From NCBI GenBank assembly GCA_002168075.1, contig NHCE01000010.1, positions 270,154 to 334,153 of the forward strand: 64,000 bases of DNA, read 5' to 3'. Position numbers and translations under genes: made by a program. The notes below the pieces were generated by a model. It was not told the DNA's origin and did not search any database. It saw only the letters and a program-made list of their open reading frames with translations. This DNA is from Rhizobiales bacterium TMED25. Lineage in GTDB: Bacteria > Pseudomonadota > Alphaproteobacteria > Rhizobiales > TMED25. Positions 8,967-18,383 of the stretch are shown here, piece by piece. Every line of letters begins with the position of its first letter. Within the stretch, counting starts at the first letter, position 1.

Positions 8967-10054
8967 TAACCGTCTTCTTGACTAATCAAAACTTTTATAC
9001 TTATTAAAATTATGGTTATTATATGCCACCAAGCTCCTAATAATGGGTTAAATATTTCATTTTCTGATAGTATAAATGACACATAGTTTGTGGTAAAGAG
9101 CAAAAATCCAACAATAATACCCAATAATATCATAAAGATAACATGCTTTACACGAAATAATTTAACGGAAAAGCATGCAGCAACTAGTATCATTGAACAC
9201 AGCAGAGCGGGGAAGGCAATTAAAAAATTAAGATTTACTGCATGTTTTACAGGATTGATACCATTTTGATTTAATCTTTTTATAGTACTGAAAATTGTCC
9301 ATATGGATTGATCACTGTTTTTTAAAACATCTTCAAGAATAATAAGCTCATTAGTTTGTGTCTCAATTGTATAAATTTCTTGAAAAGTCTTAATATTTGA
9401 TGCGGATGTGATCCTTGCTTTTTCAAGAATCCAAGAGCTTTTATCAAATATCGCATATGCGCTATCAACTCTTTCAGTAATCGAATAATTTTTGTCATAC
9501 TGAATAAAAGTTGCATTCAATAAAGTTAAATGCTGGGGCAAGACCTTTTTAGAATATACAATAAGAGGGCCGCGAGAGTTACTTTGTGATGACCAAAAGC
9601 TTGCATCTTCTTTTGTTAATAATGATCCTAGAGTTTCATCGGTAACGCTCTGTTCTAAATCAATATATTTATTCTTGAGGTTTACTCCTGCAGGATTTAG
9701 AGAGAGAATTGTAATAAATCCAATGATCAATGTTGAAATAATACATGGTAATAATATTTGCCAGATTGATAGACCTGAAGATTTTGCAACGGTTAGCTCA
9801 CTATTTTTGGATAATCGATTGAAAAATAGCATAGTGCCAAAAAGTATTATTAAAGGAAGAAAATCCTCGCATGTATTAGGTAATTTTAAAATTGACAATC
9901 TAAGTATTATGAAAATACTTGAATTTTCTGCATCTTCTAACTCTTTAGATATTTCAGCAATATCAATTAAGAAAATACATATTCCAAATATTAGTAATAT
10001 AAGAAAAGTTGAAGATAAAAACTGTTTCACTAAGTATCTAGTATAGATTTGCAT
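8966..10054 (-). CDS. lptG: LPS export ABC transporter permease LptG
   Basis: Inner-membrane permease that, with LptF and the LptB ATPase, extracts LPS and drives it along the Lpt bridge. The protein has the YjgP/YjgQ layout: two N-terminal membrane helices, the cytoplasmic coupling region NSELTVAKSSGLSIWQIL, a periplasmic beta-jellyroll, then three C-terminal helices. The motif DIAEISKELEDAENSS after the first helix is the LptG type. Its start overlaps the lptF stop by 17 nt. LptF and LptG are paralogues, so the assignment rests on this motif and gene order. Confidence 0.9.
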   Translation of the reverse strand: MQIYTRYLVKQFLSSTFLILLIFGICIFLIDIAEISKELEDAENSSIFIILRLSILKLPNTCEDFLPLIILFGTMLFFNRLSKNSELTVAKSSGLSIWQILLPCIISTLIIGFITILSLNPAGVNLKNKYIDLEQSVTDETLGSLLTKEDASFWSSQSNSRGPLIVYSKKVLPQHLTLLNATFIQYDKNYSITERVDSAYAIFDKSSWILEKARITSASNIKTFQEIYTIETQTNELIILEDVLKNSDQSIWTIFSTIKRLNQNGINPVKHAVNLNFLIAFPALLCSMILVAACFSVKLFRVKHVIFMILLGIIVGFLLFTTNYVSFILSENEIFNPLLGAWWHIITIILISIKVLISQEDG

Positions 10055-11159
10055 TTTTAATCTTTCTTTCTCTATGCATAATGGAAAAAATATATAATGA
10101 ATAGAGCAATATTACAGATATTGGAACAGCGTAATGGATTAAATATAGTTCATAATTTTTGATTTTAGATGAAATCGATATGCCTAGTATTTTCAATAAT
10201 AAGCATGATCCAGCGACATAAACGATATAGCGAGATTTTAGTAATCTAAAATTCAAATCTTTTTGAAGAAAAAATAACGCAATAAACACAAATGATATCG
10301 TGTAAAGGGGATTGGATAATCTTATATGGGCTTCATTTCTGAGCTGTATATTGCGATAGATTTCCTCAATGGAAGTGTTTATTGGATTTAACAATTCACC
10401 AATTGATTTTTCAGAGGGTTTAAAATAAACTTTTTGTGCAGTTGTAATCACGTTCGATAAGTTAATGGTATAACTTTCAAAACTAATTATTTCCATATCT
10501 TCGCCAAGAAGGTCTTTGTTTGCATTAAAAATTTTTCCGTCGGTCATTTCGAGTAAGATTTGATTATACAAACTATATAGTTTTGCTTTTTTTGCAGAGT
10601 AGGTAACCATATTTTTACTATCTGATTCATCATTTATTATCACGCCAATAAAATCTCCATTATCATTCCTGTCAGCTACAAAAATTGTAAAATCTTCATC
10701 AGGATGTATAAATTCATTTTCTTGAAAGGAACCACTTATAATATCAGATTTTATAGTAGTTATCTTTTCCCGAAAATTTTGCATAGACCATGGTGTGATA
10801 TAAATACTAAACAGATATATCAGTAAAGTAACTAGAATAGATATTTTTAGAAATGGTAGTGTTTTTTGATATGGTGAAATCCCAGAAGAGTTCAGTATAA
10901 CTAGTTCCGAGTCTCTTATCATTTTATCCATGACAATAACGGAAGCTATAAGTAGTGAAGATGGGGCCATTAAACTTAAAAGCCAAGGGTAAAGTAGTGA
11001 TGTTAATGATAGAAAATCAAATATTGATCTATCTTTTTCAATTATTAAGGGGATATATCTTAAAGTTTGAGTTATCCATGCAAGAGAGGACATTATAGTT
11101 ACGATAACTATAAATATTACAAGGATATTCAGAAATATATATCTGTTAATGTTTCGCAT
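10038..11159 (-). CDS. lptF: LPS export ABC transporter permease LptF
   Basis: Partner permease of LptG in the LptB2FG complex. It shares the same topology; the segment SLAWITQTLRYIPLIIEKDRS after the first helix is LptF-like, and RDSELVILNSSGISPYQKTLPFL is the coupling-helix region. At 373 residues it matches the family. It is the first gene of the reverse-strand operon lptF-lptG-lptD-surA-pdxA-rsmA. The 105-nt AT-rich gap to the divergent pepA gene must hold promoters for both directions, but I assigned no hexamers. Confidence 0.9.
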   Translation of the reverse strand: MRNINRYIFLNILVIFIVIVTIMSSLAWITQTLRYIPLIIEKDRSIFDFLSLTSLLYPWLLSLMAPSSLLIASVIVMDKMIRDSELVILNSSGISPYQKTLPFLKISILVTLLIYLFSIYITPWSMQNFREKITTIKSDIISGSFQENEFIHPDEDFTIFVADRNDNGDFIGVIINDESDSKNMVTYSAKKAKLYSLYNQILLEMTDGKIFNANKDLLGEDMEIISFESYTINLSNVITTAQKVYFKPSEKSIGELLNPINTSIEEIYRNIQLRNEAHIRLSNPLYTISFVFIALFFLQKDLNFRLLKSRYIVYVAGSCLLLKILGISISSKIKNYELYLIHYAVPISVILLYSLYIFSIMHRERKIKNANLY

Positions 11160-11264
11160 TAAATTAATTAGCTTTTGAAATGCAAATTTAATAATTTCAT
11201 TTATAACAATATTTAACTAAAATAAATAGTATTAATAAAAATTTGGCAATAAAAAGGTTTATTC

Positions 11265-12743
11265 ATGAAAATTTCATTCGTTAATTTTGGTATAGAAGCT
11301 AGCGGCTCTATCGTTATTTTCTTTTCTGATAAAGAGGGTTTATTTATTACTGAAAAGTCAGAAAATGATAAAAATATTTCAAAATTATTTCAGACAAATA
11401 CAAAACTATCCAAAGATAAGATAATACAAGATAAAATATTAGATATTATTAGCCCACATTCAAATGATTACGATAGGATAATTTTTTTCAAATTAGAGAA
11501 TATAATAAATTTAAATGAGAATGATTGGATAAAGATTGGGGGAAGAGTCTCTGGCTATCTAGCTCAAAATAATATCTTGGATGTATCTATAAGATTGGAG
11601 TCAACTATAAAAAACGTAGAGATGACTTCAATACCTTCCAAGATCGCATTCGGGATGGAACTTAGGGCTTATTCTTTTGATAAATATAAAACAAATAATA
11701 AGCAGAAGAACGTCATGAATGTGAAATTTGTCACAAACCATCATGTCACAACAGAAAATCTCTACAAGAGTTATTTTAGCATCCTTAACGGAGTTAATTT
11801 AGCGAGGGATTTAGTAAATGAACCATCAAACGTTTTGAGCCCAAAGGAATTTACAAATAGAATTAAGGAAATAGAAAATCCTAGATTAAAAATCAAAATT
11901 TTACCACAAAAGAGACTTGAAGCTATGGGGATGGATGCATTTTTATGTGTCTCGAAAGGAAGCCGAAATGAGCCTTATGTTGCTATAATGGAATACCTGC
12001 CTAATAAGAATCAAAAACCAATAGCAATTCTGGGTAAGGGGGTAACCTTTGACTCTGGTGGTATATCTATTAAGCCGGCGGGAGGCATGGGTGAGATGAA
12101 AGGTGACATGGCTGGTGCTGCTAGTGTTGTTGGCTTGATGAAGGTCTTATCTGAAAGAGATGCGAAAATTAATGTTGTTGGAATTGTCGGCTTAGTTGAA
12201 AATATGACAGATGGTAATGCTGTAAGGCCAGGTGATGTAATAAAATCAATGTCCGGTACAACGATCGAAGTTTTAAATACAGACGCAGAGGGTCGGCTTG
12301 TATTAGCAGATATTGCGACTTATGCAATTGAGAATTATGACCCATTATCAATCATCGACCTTGCAACTCTTACTGGAGCTATATTATCTGCCCTTGGGCA
12401 AGAAATGGCTGGGATTTTTTCAAATAACGATGAACTTGCCGAGAACTTAATTGCTTCTGGAGAAAAAACAGGAGAATTATTATGGCGAATGCCCATTGGT
12501 AAAAATTATAGGAAGATGATCGACTCAAAAGTAGCAGATATTAAAAATATTGGTGGAAGATATGCTGGAGCAACGACAGCTGCTGAATTTATTCACTGTT
12601 TTACTAAAGATGTTCCATGGGCACATTTGGATATCGCAGGCACATCAATATCAAGCCTCAAAAATGAAATCAATACAAGTTGGGCATCAGGTTTTGGCGT
12701 TCGGTTATTAAATCAATACTTGGAAGACTTTATCGAAAAATAA
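11265..12743 (+). CDS. pepA: Leucyl aminopeptidase (M17, PepA)
   Basis: Dinuclear-metal cytosolic aminopeptidase that trims N-terminal residues from peptides. The M17 metal/active-site motifs are intact: GKGVTFDSGGISIKP, KGDMAGAA and the signature NTDAEGRLVLAD. The length of 492 is normal, with a divergent N-terminal domain. An AAAAGG site precedes the ATG. In related genomes holC normally sits between pepA and ndk; here the 78 bases between them contain no gene. Confidence 0.95.
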   Translation: MKISFVNFGIEASGSIVIFFSDKEGLFITEKSENDKNISKLFQTNTKLSKDKIIQDKILDIISPHSNDYDRIIFFKLENIINLNENDWIKIGGRVSGYLAQNNILDVSIRLESTIKNVEMTSIPSKIAFGMELRAYSFDKYKTNNKQKNVMNVKFVTNHHVTTENLYKSYFSILNGVNLARDLVNEPSNVLSPKEFTNRIKEIENPRLKIKILPQKRLEAMGMDAFLCVSKGSRNEPYVAIMEYLPNKNQKPIAILGKGVTFDSGGISIKPAGGMGEMKGDMAGAASVVGLMKVLSERDAKINVVGIVGLVENMTDGNAVRPGDVIKSMSGTTIEVLNTDAEGRLVLADIATYAIENYDPLSIIDLATLTGAILSALGQEMAGIFSNNDELAENLIASGEKTGELLWRMPIGKNYRKMIDSKVADIKNIGGRYAGATTAAEFIHCFTKDVPWAHLDIAGTSISSLKNEINTSWASGFGVRLLNQYLEDFIEK

Positions 12744-12821
12744 ACATGTTTTCATAATTGTAAATTTAACTATTTCAGTATATGTATCTATTATTATAAA
12801 TATAAAAGAAAGCTATTGACT

Positions 12822-13244
12822 ATGACACAAGAAAGAACTCTATCAATAATTAAGCCTGACGCTACTCGTAGAAATTTGATTGGAAAAATCATAACAAAGT
12901 TTGAAGATGGCGGTTTGAAAATTGTCGCGCAAAAGAAGATTCAGTTAACTCAAAAATTAGCTGAAGATTTCTATGCTGTCCATAAAGATAGACCTTTTTA
13001 TAGTGATCTTGTAAATTTTATGATTTCAGGGCCAGTAGTTGTTCAAGTTTTAGAGGGTGATGATGCTGTTATAAGAAATCGTGAAATTATGGGTGCAACA
13101 AATCCTGCAGAAGCTGCTGATGGAACAATAAGAAAAGAATTTGCGGAAAGCCTTGAGGCTAACTCAGTCCATGGTTCAGATAGCCTTGATAATGCCAAAA
13201 TTGAAATAGAATTTTTCTTCGATAAAAACGAAATTGTTGGTTAG
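12822..13244 (+). CDS. ndk: Nucleoside diphosphate kinase
   Basis: Exchanges the gamma phosphate between nucleoside triphosphates and diphosphates through a phosphohistidine. The phosphorylated His117 in NSVHGSDS and the N-terminal [13 protein letters not shown] strand are present, and 140 residues is the family length. An upstream in-frame TTG at 12816 exists, but the ATG used here matches the family start. Confidence 0.97.
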   Translation: MTQERTLSIIKPDATRRNLIGKIITKFEDGGLKIVAQKKIQLTQKLAEDFYAVHKDRPFYSDLVNFMISGPVVVQVLEGDDAVIRNREIMGATNPAEAADGTIRKEFAESLEANSVHGSDSLDNAKIEIEFFFDKNEIVG

Positions 13245-13340
13245 AACTATAAACTTTTTTGAATGAGGTTTTCTTAAATTTTATTCTTTGATATAATTTT
13301 CGTATTATTTTGATTCTATAATTTTTTAGTGGAGGCCCCA

Positions 13341-13748
13341 ATGGTTGAGAGTTTTAATGGATATTTATACCTTATTATATTCCTCGTTTTATTAGTAATG
13401 AATATTTTCTATGGCTTTAATTGTTTATTTAGGACAGAAAAATTCCTTGAAAAATACGCCATAAGTATAGAGGCCGCTTTCTTTTGTAGATTTGCAGGAG
13501 CCATGATTAGTGCGGCAGTTTTGATGCAATTATATATATTATTTAGAGGAACGGAAGCGGCATGGGCATTCTTTAATTTTATGTTTGTCACCATGACTCT
13601 AATTTCTGCGGTTTCGTTCTATGGTTTTGAAATTGATAAATTAGGTCTTACTGATAAATCCTCCAGAGAGGGCTACATATCAACCGGAGTATTGGCTATC
13701 CTATGGGGTATTTTATGTTTTGGTCTTGCAGATAAAATTTATATTTAA
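13341..13748 (+). CDS. Uncharacterised four-helix membrane protein
   Basis: I do not recognise this 135-residue protein. It shows four hydrophobic segments (roughly residues 8-28, 47-66, 75-92 and 112-132) separated by short charged loops, with a conserved-looking FYGFN near the end of helix 1. The ATG was chosen over an upstream GTG because GGAGG lies 5 nt before it. It sits between ndk and a CMD-family gene and could be co-transcribed with the latter (82-nt gap). A small DUF-type integral membrane protein is the safest description. Confidence 0.7.
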   Translation: MVESFNGYLYLIIFLVLLVMNIFYGFNCLFRTEKFLEKYAISIEAAFFCRFAGAMISAAVLMQLYILFRGTEAAWAFFNFMFVTMTLISAVSFYGFEIDKLGLTDKSSREGYISTGVLAILWGILCFGLADKIYI

Positions 13749-13830
13749 ATACCAGTCATCAAAGTATCTTTGCTATTTATGACGTAACTGATATGCTACT
13801 TTTATGTAGTAATTAACGGGAGGGATTTCT

Positions 13831-14481
13831 ATGCGAAAACAAAGGATAAGTTATGTTGATCCTAATCAAGTCTCTGATGCAAAAATGAAGAAAGAGTTTG
13901 AGAGATGTCGAGATAGGGGTACTCCAAGACCCGAAAGTCAGGCTATAAGGGCTCATGCTCCCGCAACATTCTGGTCTTTTGCAAACACATGGCAAACTGT
14001 ATTTCATGAAGGTGTTTGCGATCATACAATTAAGGAATTATGCAGAGTTTATGTATCTCACTCTGTAAAATGCGAATATTGTGGCAATCAAAGATCTATT
14101 CAATCCAGGCAAAAAGGTCTTGTTGAAGATGATTATTTTGATTTACTAAATTTTGAAAAATCAACTAGATATAATGAAAGGCAAAAAGCAGCCCTTCGTT
14201 ATACCGAAGCAATTATATGGGATTTGGAGACGAATGACATATTATGGGAAAATTTATATAAGTATTATGGTGAAGACGAAATTGTGGAGCTTGGTTATTT
14301 TGTAGCCATTACAATGGGGCAGCAGCGCTGGCTTAAGACGCTCAATATTGATCACCACAAGGTTCTTGTTGGCACCGATGCCTCTATGATGCCGGGAGCT
14401 GAAACACCTACCGCTTGGGAAGATCATCAAAAATCATCTGATTACTGGGCTAAAAAATCTCATCCAAACCTAAAGCAATAG
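13831..14481 (+). CDS. Carboxymuconolactone decarboxylase / AhpD-like family protein
   Basis: An alpha-helical protein of the AhpD-like superfamily. The core is at about residues 40-125, with KELCRVYVSHSVKCEYCGNQRS carrying the redox CxxC pair. AhpD-type proteins usually have CxxCxxxH; here the position after the second cysteine is occupied by Arg/Ser rather than His, so peroxidase-type proton relay is doubtful. The 216-residue length and acidic C-terminal half resemble CMD proteins of unknown substrate common in marine alphaproteobacteria. A strong GGGAGGG site precedes the ATG. Function is not inferred beyond the family. Confidence 0.8.
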   Translation: MRKQRISYVDPNQVSDAKMKKEFERCRDRGTPRPESQAIRAHAPATFWSFANTWQTVFHEGVCDHTIKELCRVYVSHSVKCEYCGNQRSIQSRQKGLVEDDYFDLLNFEKSTRYNERQKAALRYTEAIIWDLETNDILWENLYKYYGEDEIVELGYFVAITMGQQRWLKTLNIDHHKVLVGTDASMMPGAETPTAWEDHQKSSDYWAKKSHPNLKQ

Positions 14482-14516
14482 TCGCAGTTCTAATTACTTA
14501 GAGTATAGCCACATCG

Positions 14517-15119
14517 ATGATAACCCTTGAATTATTTATTGCTTTTAGCGTTTTTGCTTTTGTATCCTCAATAACACCTGGGCCAAATAATATTATGTTA
14601 ATGGCATCAGGTACAAATTTTGGTTTTAAAAAAACGATCCCACACTTGCTAGGGGTTAATCTTGGTTTTGGATTTTTGCTATTTTGTGTTGGTATTGGGT
14701 TAATGCAAATTTTTGATCTATTTCCAATTATGCATGACGTATTCAAAATATTTTGTAGTATTTACCTTATATATTTGGCCTATAGAATTGCAACTTCGGC
14801 ATCCCAAACCAAAAATTCACAAAGTAGAGCAAGGCCATTTTCTTTTATTCAGGCGATACTATTCCAATGGATTAATCCTAAGGGTTGGTCTATGGCTTTA
14901 ACCGGAATATCTGTATATTCCACTTCCAGTTCTCTTATAGGTGTGCTTATTATCACATTAGCTTATACTTTAATAAATCTACCCTGTATTTGCTTTTGGA
15001 CAATGCTTGGGGAACAATTCAGTCGGTTTATGACTAGTAATTTGCGTTTGAGGATCTTCAATTATATTATGGCAACTTTACTAGTTCTTACCCTGGTTCA
15101 AATTTTCTTTATGGGTTAA
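14517..15119 (+). CDS. LysE/RhtB-family amino-acid exporter
   Basis: Predicted inner-membrane exporter of amino acids or similar small molecules. The family signature TPGPNNIMLMASG lies in the first helix region (residues 21-33), followed by about five further membrane segments; 200 residues is the usual size. INPKGWSMALTG near residue 120 is also typical of the family. Substrate cannot be told from sequence. It starts 35 nt after the CMD-family gene, so the two may be expressed together. The ribosome-binding site is weak. Confidence 0.9.
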   Translation: MITLELFIAFSVFAFVSSITPGPNNIMLMASGTNFGFKKTIPHLLGVNLGFGFLLFCVGIGLMQIFDLFPIMHDVFKIFCSIYLIYLAYRIATSASQTKNSQSRARPFSFIQAILFQWINPKGWSMALTGISVYSTSSSLIGVLIITLAYTLINLPCICFWTMLGEQFSRFMTSNLRLRIFNYIMATLLVLTLVQIFFMG

Positions 15120-15126
15120 TAATTTA

Positions 15127-15252
15127 ATGAATAAATTAGTATTAAGTTTTATAGCACGAATGGGGATATATATACTCTTGTATTGCCTCCTCGCTGGAGC
15201 TTGCTACCTATCCCTTCTTATCATATCAAAAATATTAGGTTGGCTTTTTTAG
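15127..15252 (+). CDS. Possible 41-residue membrane micro-protein
   Basis: A short open frame beginning 7 nt after the lysE stop. It encodes a basic N terminus (MNKLVLSFIARMG) followed by one long hydrophobic stretch of about 25 residues containing two cysteines, ending in GWLF. This is the pattern of a single-pass micro-protein. There is no clear ribosome-binding site, so expression would depend on coupling to lysE. No homologue is recognised and it may be chance. Confidence 0.35.
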   Translation: MNKLVLSFIARMGIYILLYCLLAGACYLSLLIISKILGWLF

Positions 15253-15268
15253 GCAATAACTAAACTTC

Positions 15269-15922
15269 TCAGCCAGCTAGTTTTGATAATTCAATAGGTT
15301 TATAGATTTTTTGATCAGTTTTATTCTTTGCAATATTTATCATAGCCTCTGCAACTATTTTAGCTAAAATAGGTCTATATTGGCGCATCCTACCAATCAG
15401 TAGTGGGTTTAAAAGCTTAAATGCTTTTTTATAACGTTGCTCATCTTTTCGAGGTGAAAAGCGATCTCCAAGTAGAAGGGAAGGTCGAACTATTGCGAGG
15501 TTTGAAAATTGCATATCCATTAAATTATTTTCAACGTTTCCCTTATTCTTAAGATATAGGCTGATGCTTTTATGATTGGCGCCCATAGTTGATACATATA
15601 GGAAAGATTTAATAGAATTTTTCTTCGCAAAATTTGCAATGTCTATTGGTATAGTAAATTCAATTCTAGTAAATTCTGCTCTATCAGGGGTAATTTTCCC
15701 TGTAGTTCCAATGGAAAAGAAACAATCATCACCGGAAATAGCGTGTGAGTAAGTTGAAATATCCAAGAAGTCAGTTATGATTAATTCCACTTTCTTGTTA
15801 TTTATTTGCAGTGGTTTTCGCGCAAATACTTTAATATGACCGTAATATTGATCTACTAAAAGCTGATCTAATATATGACTACCAACCAAACCTGATGCAC
15901 CAAATAATAATGCAGTTTTCAT
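15269..15922 (-). CDS. NAD(P)-binding Rossmann-fold oxidoreductase (atypical SDR, HTATIP2/YbjT-like)
   Basis: A 217-residue atypical short-chain dehydrogenase. GASGLVGSHIL at residues 8-18 is the dinucleotide-binding motif; FLYVSTMGANHKS and a YLKNKGNVENNL segment resemble the active-site region of NAD(P)H-binding proteins of the HTATIP2/YbjT type. The substrate is unknown. It begins 3 nt after purN and is probably the last gene of a purM-purN operon. Confidence 0.85.
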   Translation of the reverse strand: MKTALLFGASGLVGSHILDQLLVDQYYGHIKVFARKPLQINNKKVELIITDFLDISTYSHAISGDDCFFSIGTTGKITPDRAEFTRIEFTIPIDIANFAKKNSIKSFLYVSTMGANHKSISLYLKNKGNVENNLMDMQFSNLAIVRPSLLLGDRFSPRKDEQRYKKAFKLLNPLLIGRMRQYRPILAKIVAEAMINIAKNKTDQKIYKPIELSKLAG

Positions 15923-15925
15923 ATT

Positions 15926-16531
15926 CTAATTCTCTAATACTATATTATCTTTTATGATTAATTTACCACTAGCTATTTTTTGAAGACTTTCTGGAAATAT
16001 CCTATGCTCAAGCTTTAATACTTTTTCTGCTAAGGTATCTTCATCATCATCTTTTTCAATCAGAACTGACTCTTGCATTATAATAGGACCCGAGTCCAGC
16101 TCTGCACTAACAATATGGGTTGTACACCCAGTTATACTAGCCCCATCCTGAAGTGCTCTTCTATGAGTATTGAGGCCTTTATAGGATGGTAATAATGAAG
16201 GGTGAATATTTATAATTTTATTCATCCATTCGCCTACAAATTTTTTTGTTAGTATTTTCATGTATCCTGCAGTGCATATTATATCAACTTGAAGTTGTGA
16301 TAATATATTAGACAGATGATCATCAAAATCTAGGTCAGATGTAAAATTTTTTCTCAATACAATTTTAGTATTTATTCCATATTTTTCAGCAATTTCAAGA
16401 CCTGTTGCTGAATCTTTATTTGAGATGACAAGAACAATTTTAGCAGGGTAATCATCGTTTTGGGCAGCTTTTATAAGAGCCTCCATATTAGAGCCCCTTC
16501 CTGAGATAAGAATAGCAACTCTTTTCTTCAT
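15926..16531 (-). CDS. purN: Phosphoribosylglycinamide formyltransferase PurN
   Basis: Third step of purine synthesis: formylates GAR using 10-formyltetrahydrofolate. The N-terminal VAILISGRGSN motif, the TAGYMKIL strand, and the catalytic segment with INIHPSLLPSYKGLNTHRRAL and an Asp downstream (SAELDSGPII) are intact. At 201 residues the size is normal. The ATG shares one base with the purM stop (TGATG). A GTG one codon upstream is possible, but ATG is preferred. Confidence 0.95.
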   Translation of the reverse strand: MKKRVAILISGRGSNMEALIKAAQNDDYPAKIVLVISNKDSATGLEIAEKYGINTKIVLRKNFTSDLDFDDHLSNILSQLQVDIICTAGYMKILTKKFVGEWMNKIINIHPSLLPSYKGLNTHRRALQDGASITGCTTHIVSAELDSGPIIMQESVLIEKDDDEDTLAEKVLKLEHRIFPESLQKIASGKLIIKDNIVLEN

Positions 16532-17589
16532 CACAGATCCAAGTGTCCCTCATAAACGACGTCTGATTGATTATTTTTTTGATTTATTTTGCCTATCTTA
16601 AAGGACATGATATTCAGTTCTCTAAATAGTTCATCTGTTTCATTAGCTAAATTTTTGTCAATAACTAAAACAAGACCAATACCGCAATTGAATGTTTTCA
16701 TTAATTCATTATCATCAAGTCCACTATATTTTTTGACCCAGCGATATACCTTCATTGATGGGTATGAACTGAGGTTAATATGTGCAGCCATATCAGGGTT
16801 TAATACCCTTGGAAGATTTTCCGTCAAGCCACCACCGGTTATATGCGCAATGGCTTTGATTGAACTAATTGAATTTTTTATTCCTTTTAACTCTGATTGA
16901 TATATTTTAGTAGGACAAATCAAAAGATCTAATAACTCTTCACCTTCCAATTGATATGTAGTTATATCAATATTATTTTCGGATATAATCTTATGAATTA
17001 AAGAGTACCCATTAGAGTGGATTCCAGTAGATGGTAAACCAACAATAAGATCCCCAACACTCAAAGCTTTTGGAAGTAATTGTTCGCGCTCAACAAGCCC
17101 AACGCAAAAGCCAGCAAGATCATAATGCTTTGGTTTATAGAAGCCTGGTAATTCTGCTGTTTCCCCGCCTGCTAGTGCACAACCAGCAAGTTTACATCCA
17201 TCAGTTATTCCTTTTATAACTTCCTTTGCTAATGATCTTTCTAATTTACTAGTTGCAAAATAATCTAGGAAAAACATAGGGTCACCGCCTTGAGCCAAGA
17301 TATCATTAACGCACATGGCAACAAGATCGATGCCGATTGTATTGTGTCTATTATAATCAAAGGCGAACTTCAATTTAGTTCCAACCCCATCAGTTGCCGA
17401 AATTATTAATGGATCTTTATAATTTACCTTTGATAAGTCAAATACTGAACCAAAACCACCTAGATCGGCTTCGGAACCGGGTCGCTTAGTCGAAGATACC
17501 ATCTCAGATATCTCTTGAACTAATTTATTACCTTCATCAATATTCACACCGCTTGATTTATAGGTAATTTTTTTATTTTTTCGTGCCAT
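16531..17589 (-). CDS. purM: Phosphoribosylformylglycinamidine cyclo-ligase PurM
   Basis: Closes the imidazole ring to form aminoimidazole ribotide using ATP. Recognisable segments are YKSSGVNIDEGNKLV, the DGVGTKLK ATP-binding region, the AGGETAELPGFY motif and the glycine-rich HITGGGLTENLPRVL. The length of 352 is normal. It heads the reverse-strand pur operon and diverges from hdaA across a 134-nt AT-rich gap. Confidence 0.96.
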   Translation of the reverse strand: MARKNKKITYKSSGVNIDEGNKLVQEISEMVSSTKRPGSEADLGGFGSVFDLSKVNYKDPLIISATDGVGTKLKFAFDYNRHNTIGIDLVAMCVNDILAQGGDPMFFLDYFATSKLERSLAKEVIKGITDGCKLAGCALAGGETAELPGFYKPKHYDLAGFCVGLVEREQLLPKALSVGDLIVGLPSTGIHSNGYSLIHKIISENNIDITTYQLEGEELLDLLICPTKIYQSELKGIKNSISSIKAIAHITGGGLTENLPRVLNPDMAAHINLSSYPSMKVYRWVKKYSGLDDNELMKTFNCGIGLVLVIDKNLANETDELFRELNIMSFKIGKINQKNNQSDVVYEGHLDL

Positions 17590-17723
17590 AAGATGAGTTT
17601 TTATATGAATAAATTGAAAGATTTTAAATTTAGTACAATCATTTTCATATTTATAATATATTACATTTGCAATAAGAGTGATAGCGTAGTTTGATTATTT
17701 AATTTAAATAATGGATTTAAAAC

Positions 17724-18383
17724 GTGGAAAAGCAGTTATTTTTTGATATTGAAGAGATGCCATCTTTTGATGTAGAGGATTTTATTGTCTCCTCATCCAA
17801 TCAGTCAGCATATGATTATATTCAGAAATGGCCTGATTGGTCGAGTAATTTAGTTTTTTTAGTAGGTGAGAGTGGTGTCGGAAAAACACATTTAGCAAAT
17901 ATCTGGCTTGAAAAAGTAAATGGAATAAAATTATTACAGGAAAATATAGATATAAATTATATAGGGATGTATCAGAATATCTTAATAGAGGATATTGATC
18001 TGATCGATTATGACCTTACAGGTTTATTCCATCTTATAAATGCAATTAAAGAAAAAAATGGTCATATTATTTTTACTTCAAAGAAACCTCCAGTCAATAT
18101 GGATATTAGACTTGATGATTTATCATCTAGATTGAGATCGGCAACACCAATTTTTATTGATAAGCCAGATGATTTTCTTTTAGAGGCTATTTTGATAAAG
18201 TTATTTTCAGATAAAAAGATCATAATAGAAGATCGCGTAACATCATATATTCTGCAACGAACAACGAGATCAGTATCAGAGATAATTAGACTAATTAATA
18301 GGATTAATTATAAATCAATGGAAATGAAAAGGAGAGTAACAATTCCACTGGTTAACCAGGTTTTTAAAGAAATGAATTTCTAA
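17724..18383 (+). CDS. hdaA: DnaA-related regulatory ATPase HdaA
   Basis: AAA+ protein related to DnaA domain III that, with the sliding clamp, promotes hydrolysis of DnaA-ATP to limit replication initiation. The N-terminal QLFFDIE resembles the clamp-binding peptide of Hda proteins. Walker A GESGVGKTH (about residues 48-56) is present; Walker B is IEDIDLID. At 219 residues it lacks the DnaA DNA-binding domain. The GTG start is the first in frame. Facing purM is the standard alphaproteobacterial arrangement. The stop overlaps that of rnd by 4 nt. Confidence 0.92.
   Translation: MEKQLFFDIEEMPSFDVEDFIVSSSNQSAYDYIQKWPDWSSNLVFLVGESGVGKTHLANIWLEKVNGIKLLQENIDINYIGMYQNILIEDIDLIDYDLTGLFHLINAIKEKNGHIIFTSKKPPVNMDIRLDDLSSRLRSATPIFIDKPDDFLLEAILIKLFSDKKIIIEDRVTSYILQRTTRSVSEIIRLINRINYKSMEMKRRVTIPLVNQVFKEMNF

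Noticed and set aside
13780-13812. Short CTAC...GTAG hairpin before the CMD-family gene as a riboswitch or operator
   Set aside because: A 4-bp stem is not distinguishable from chance in this AT-rich sequence.
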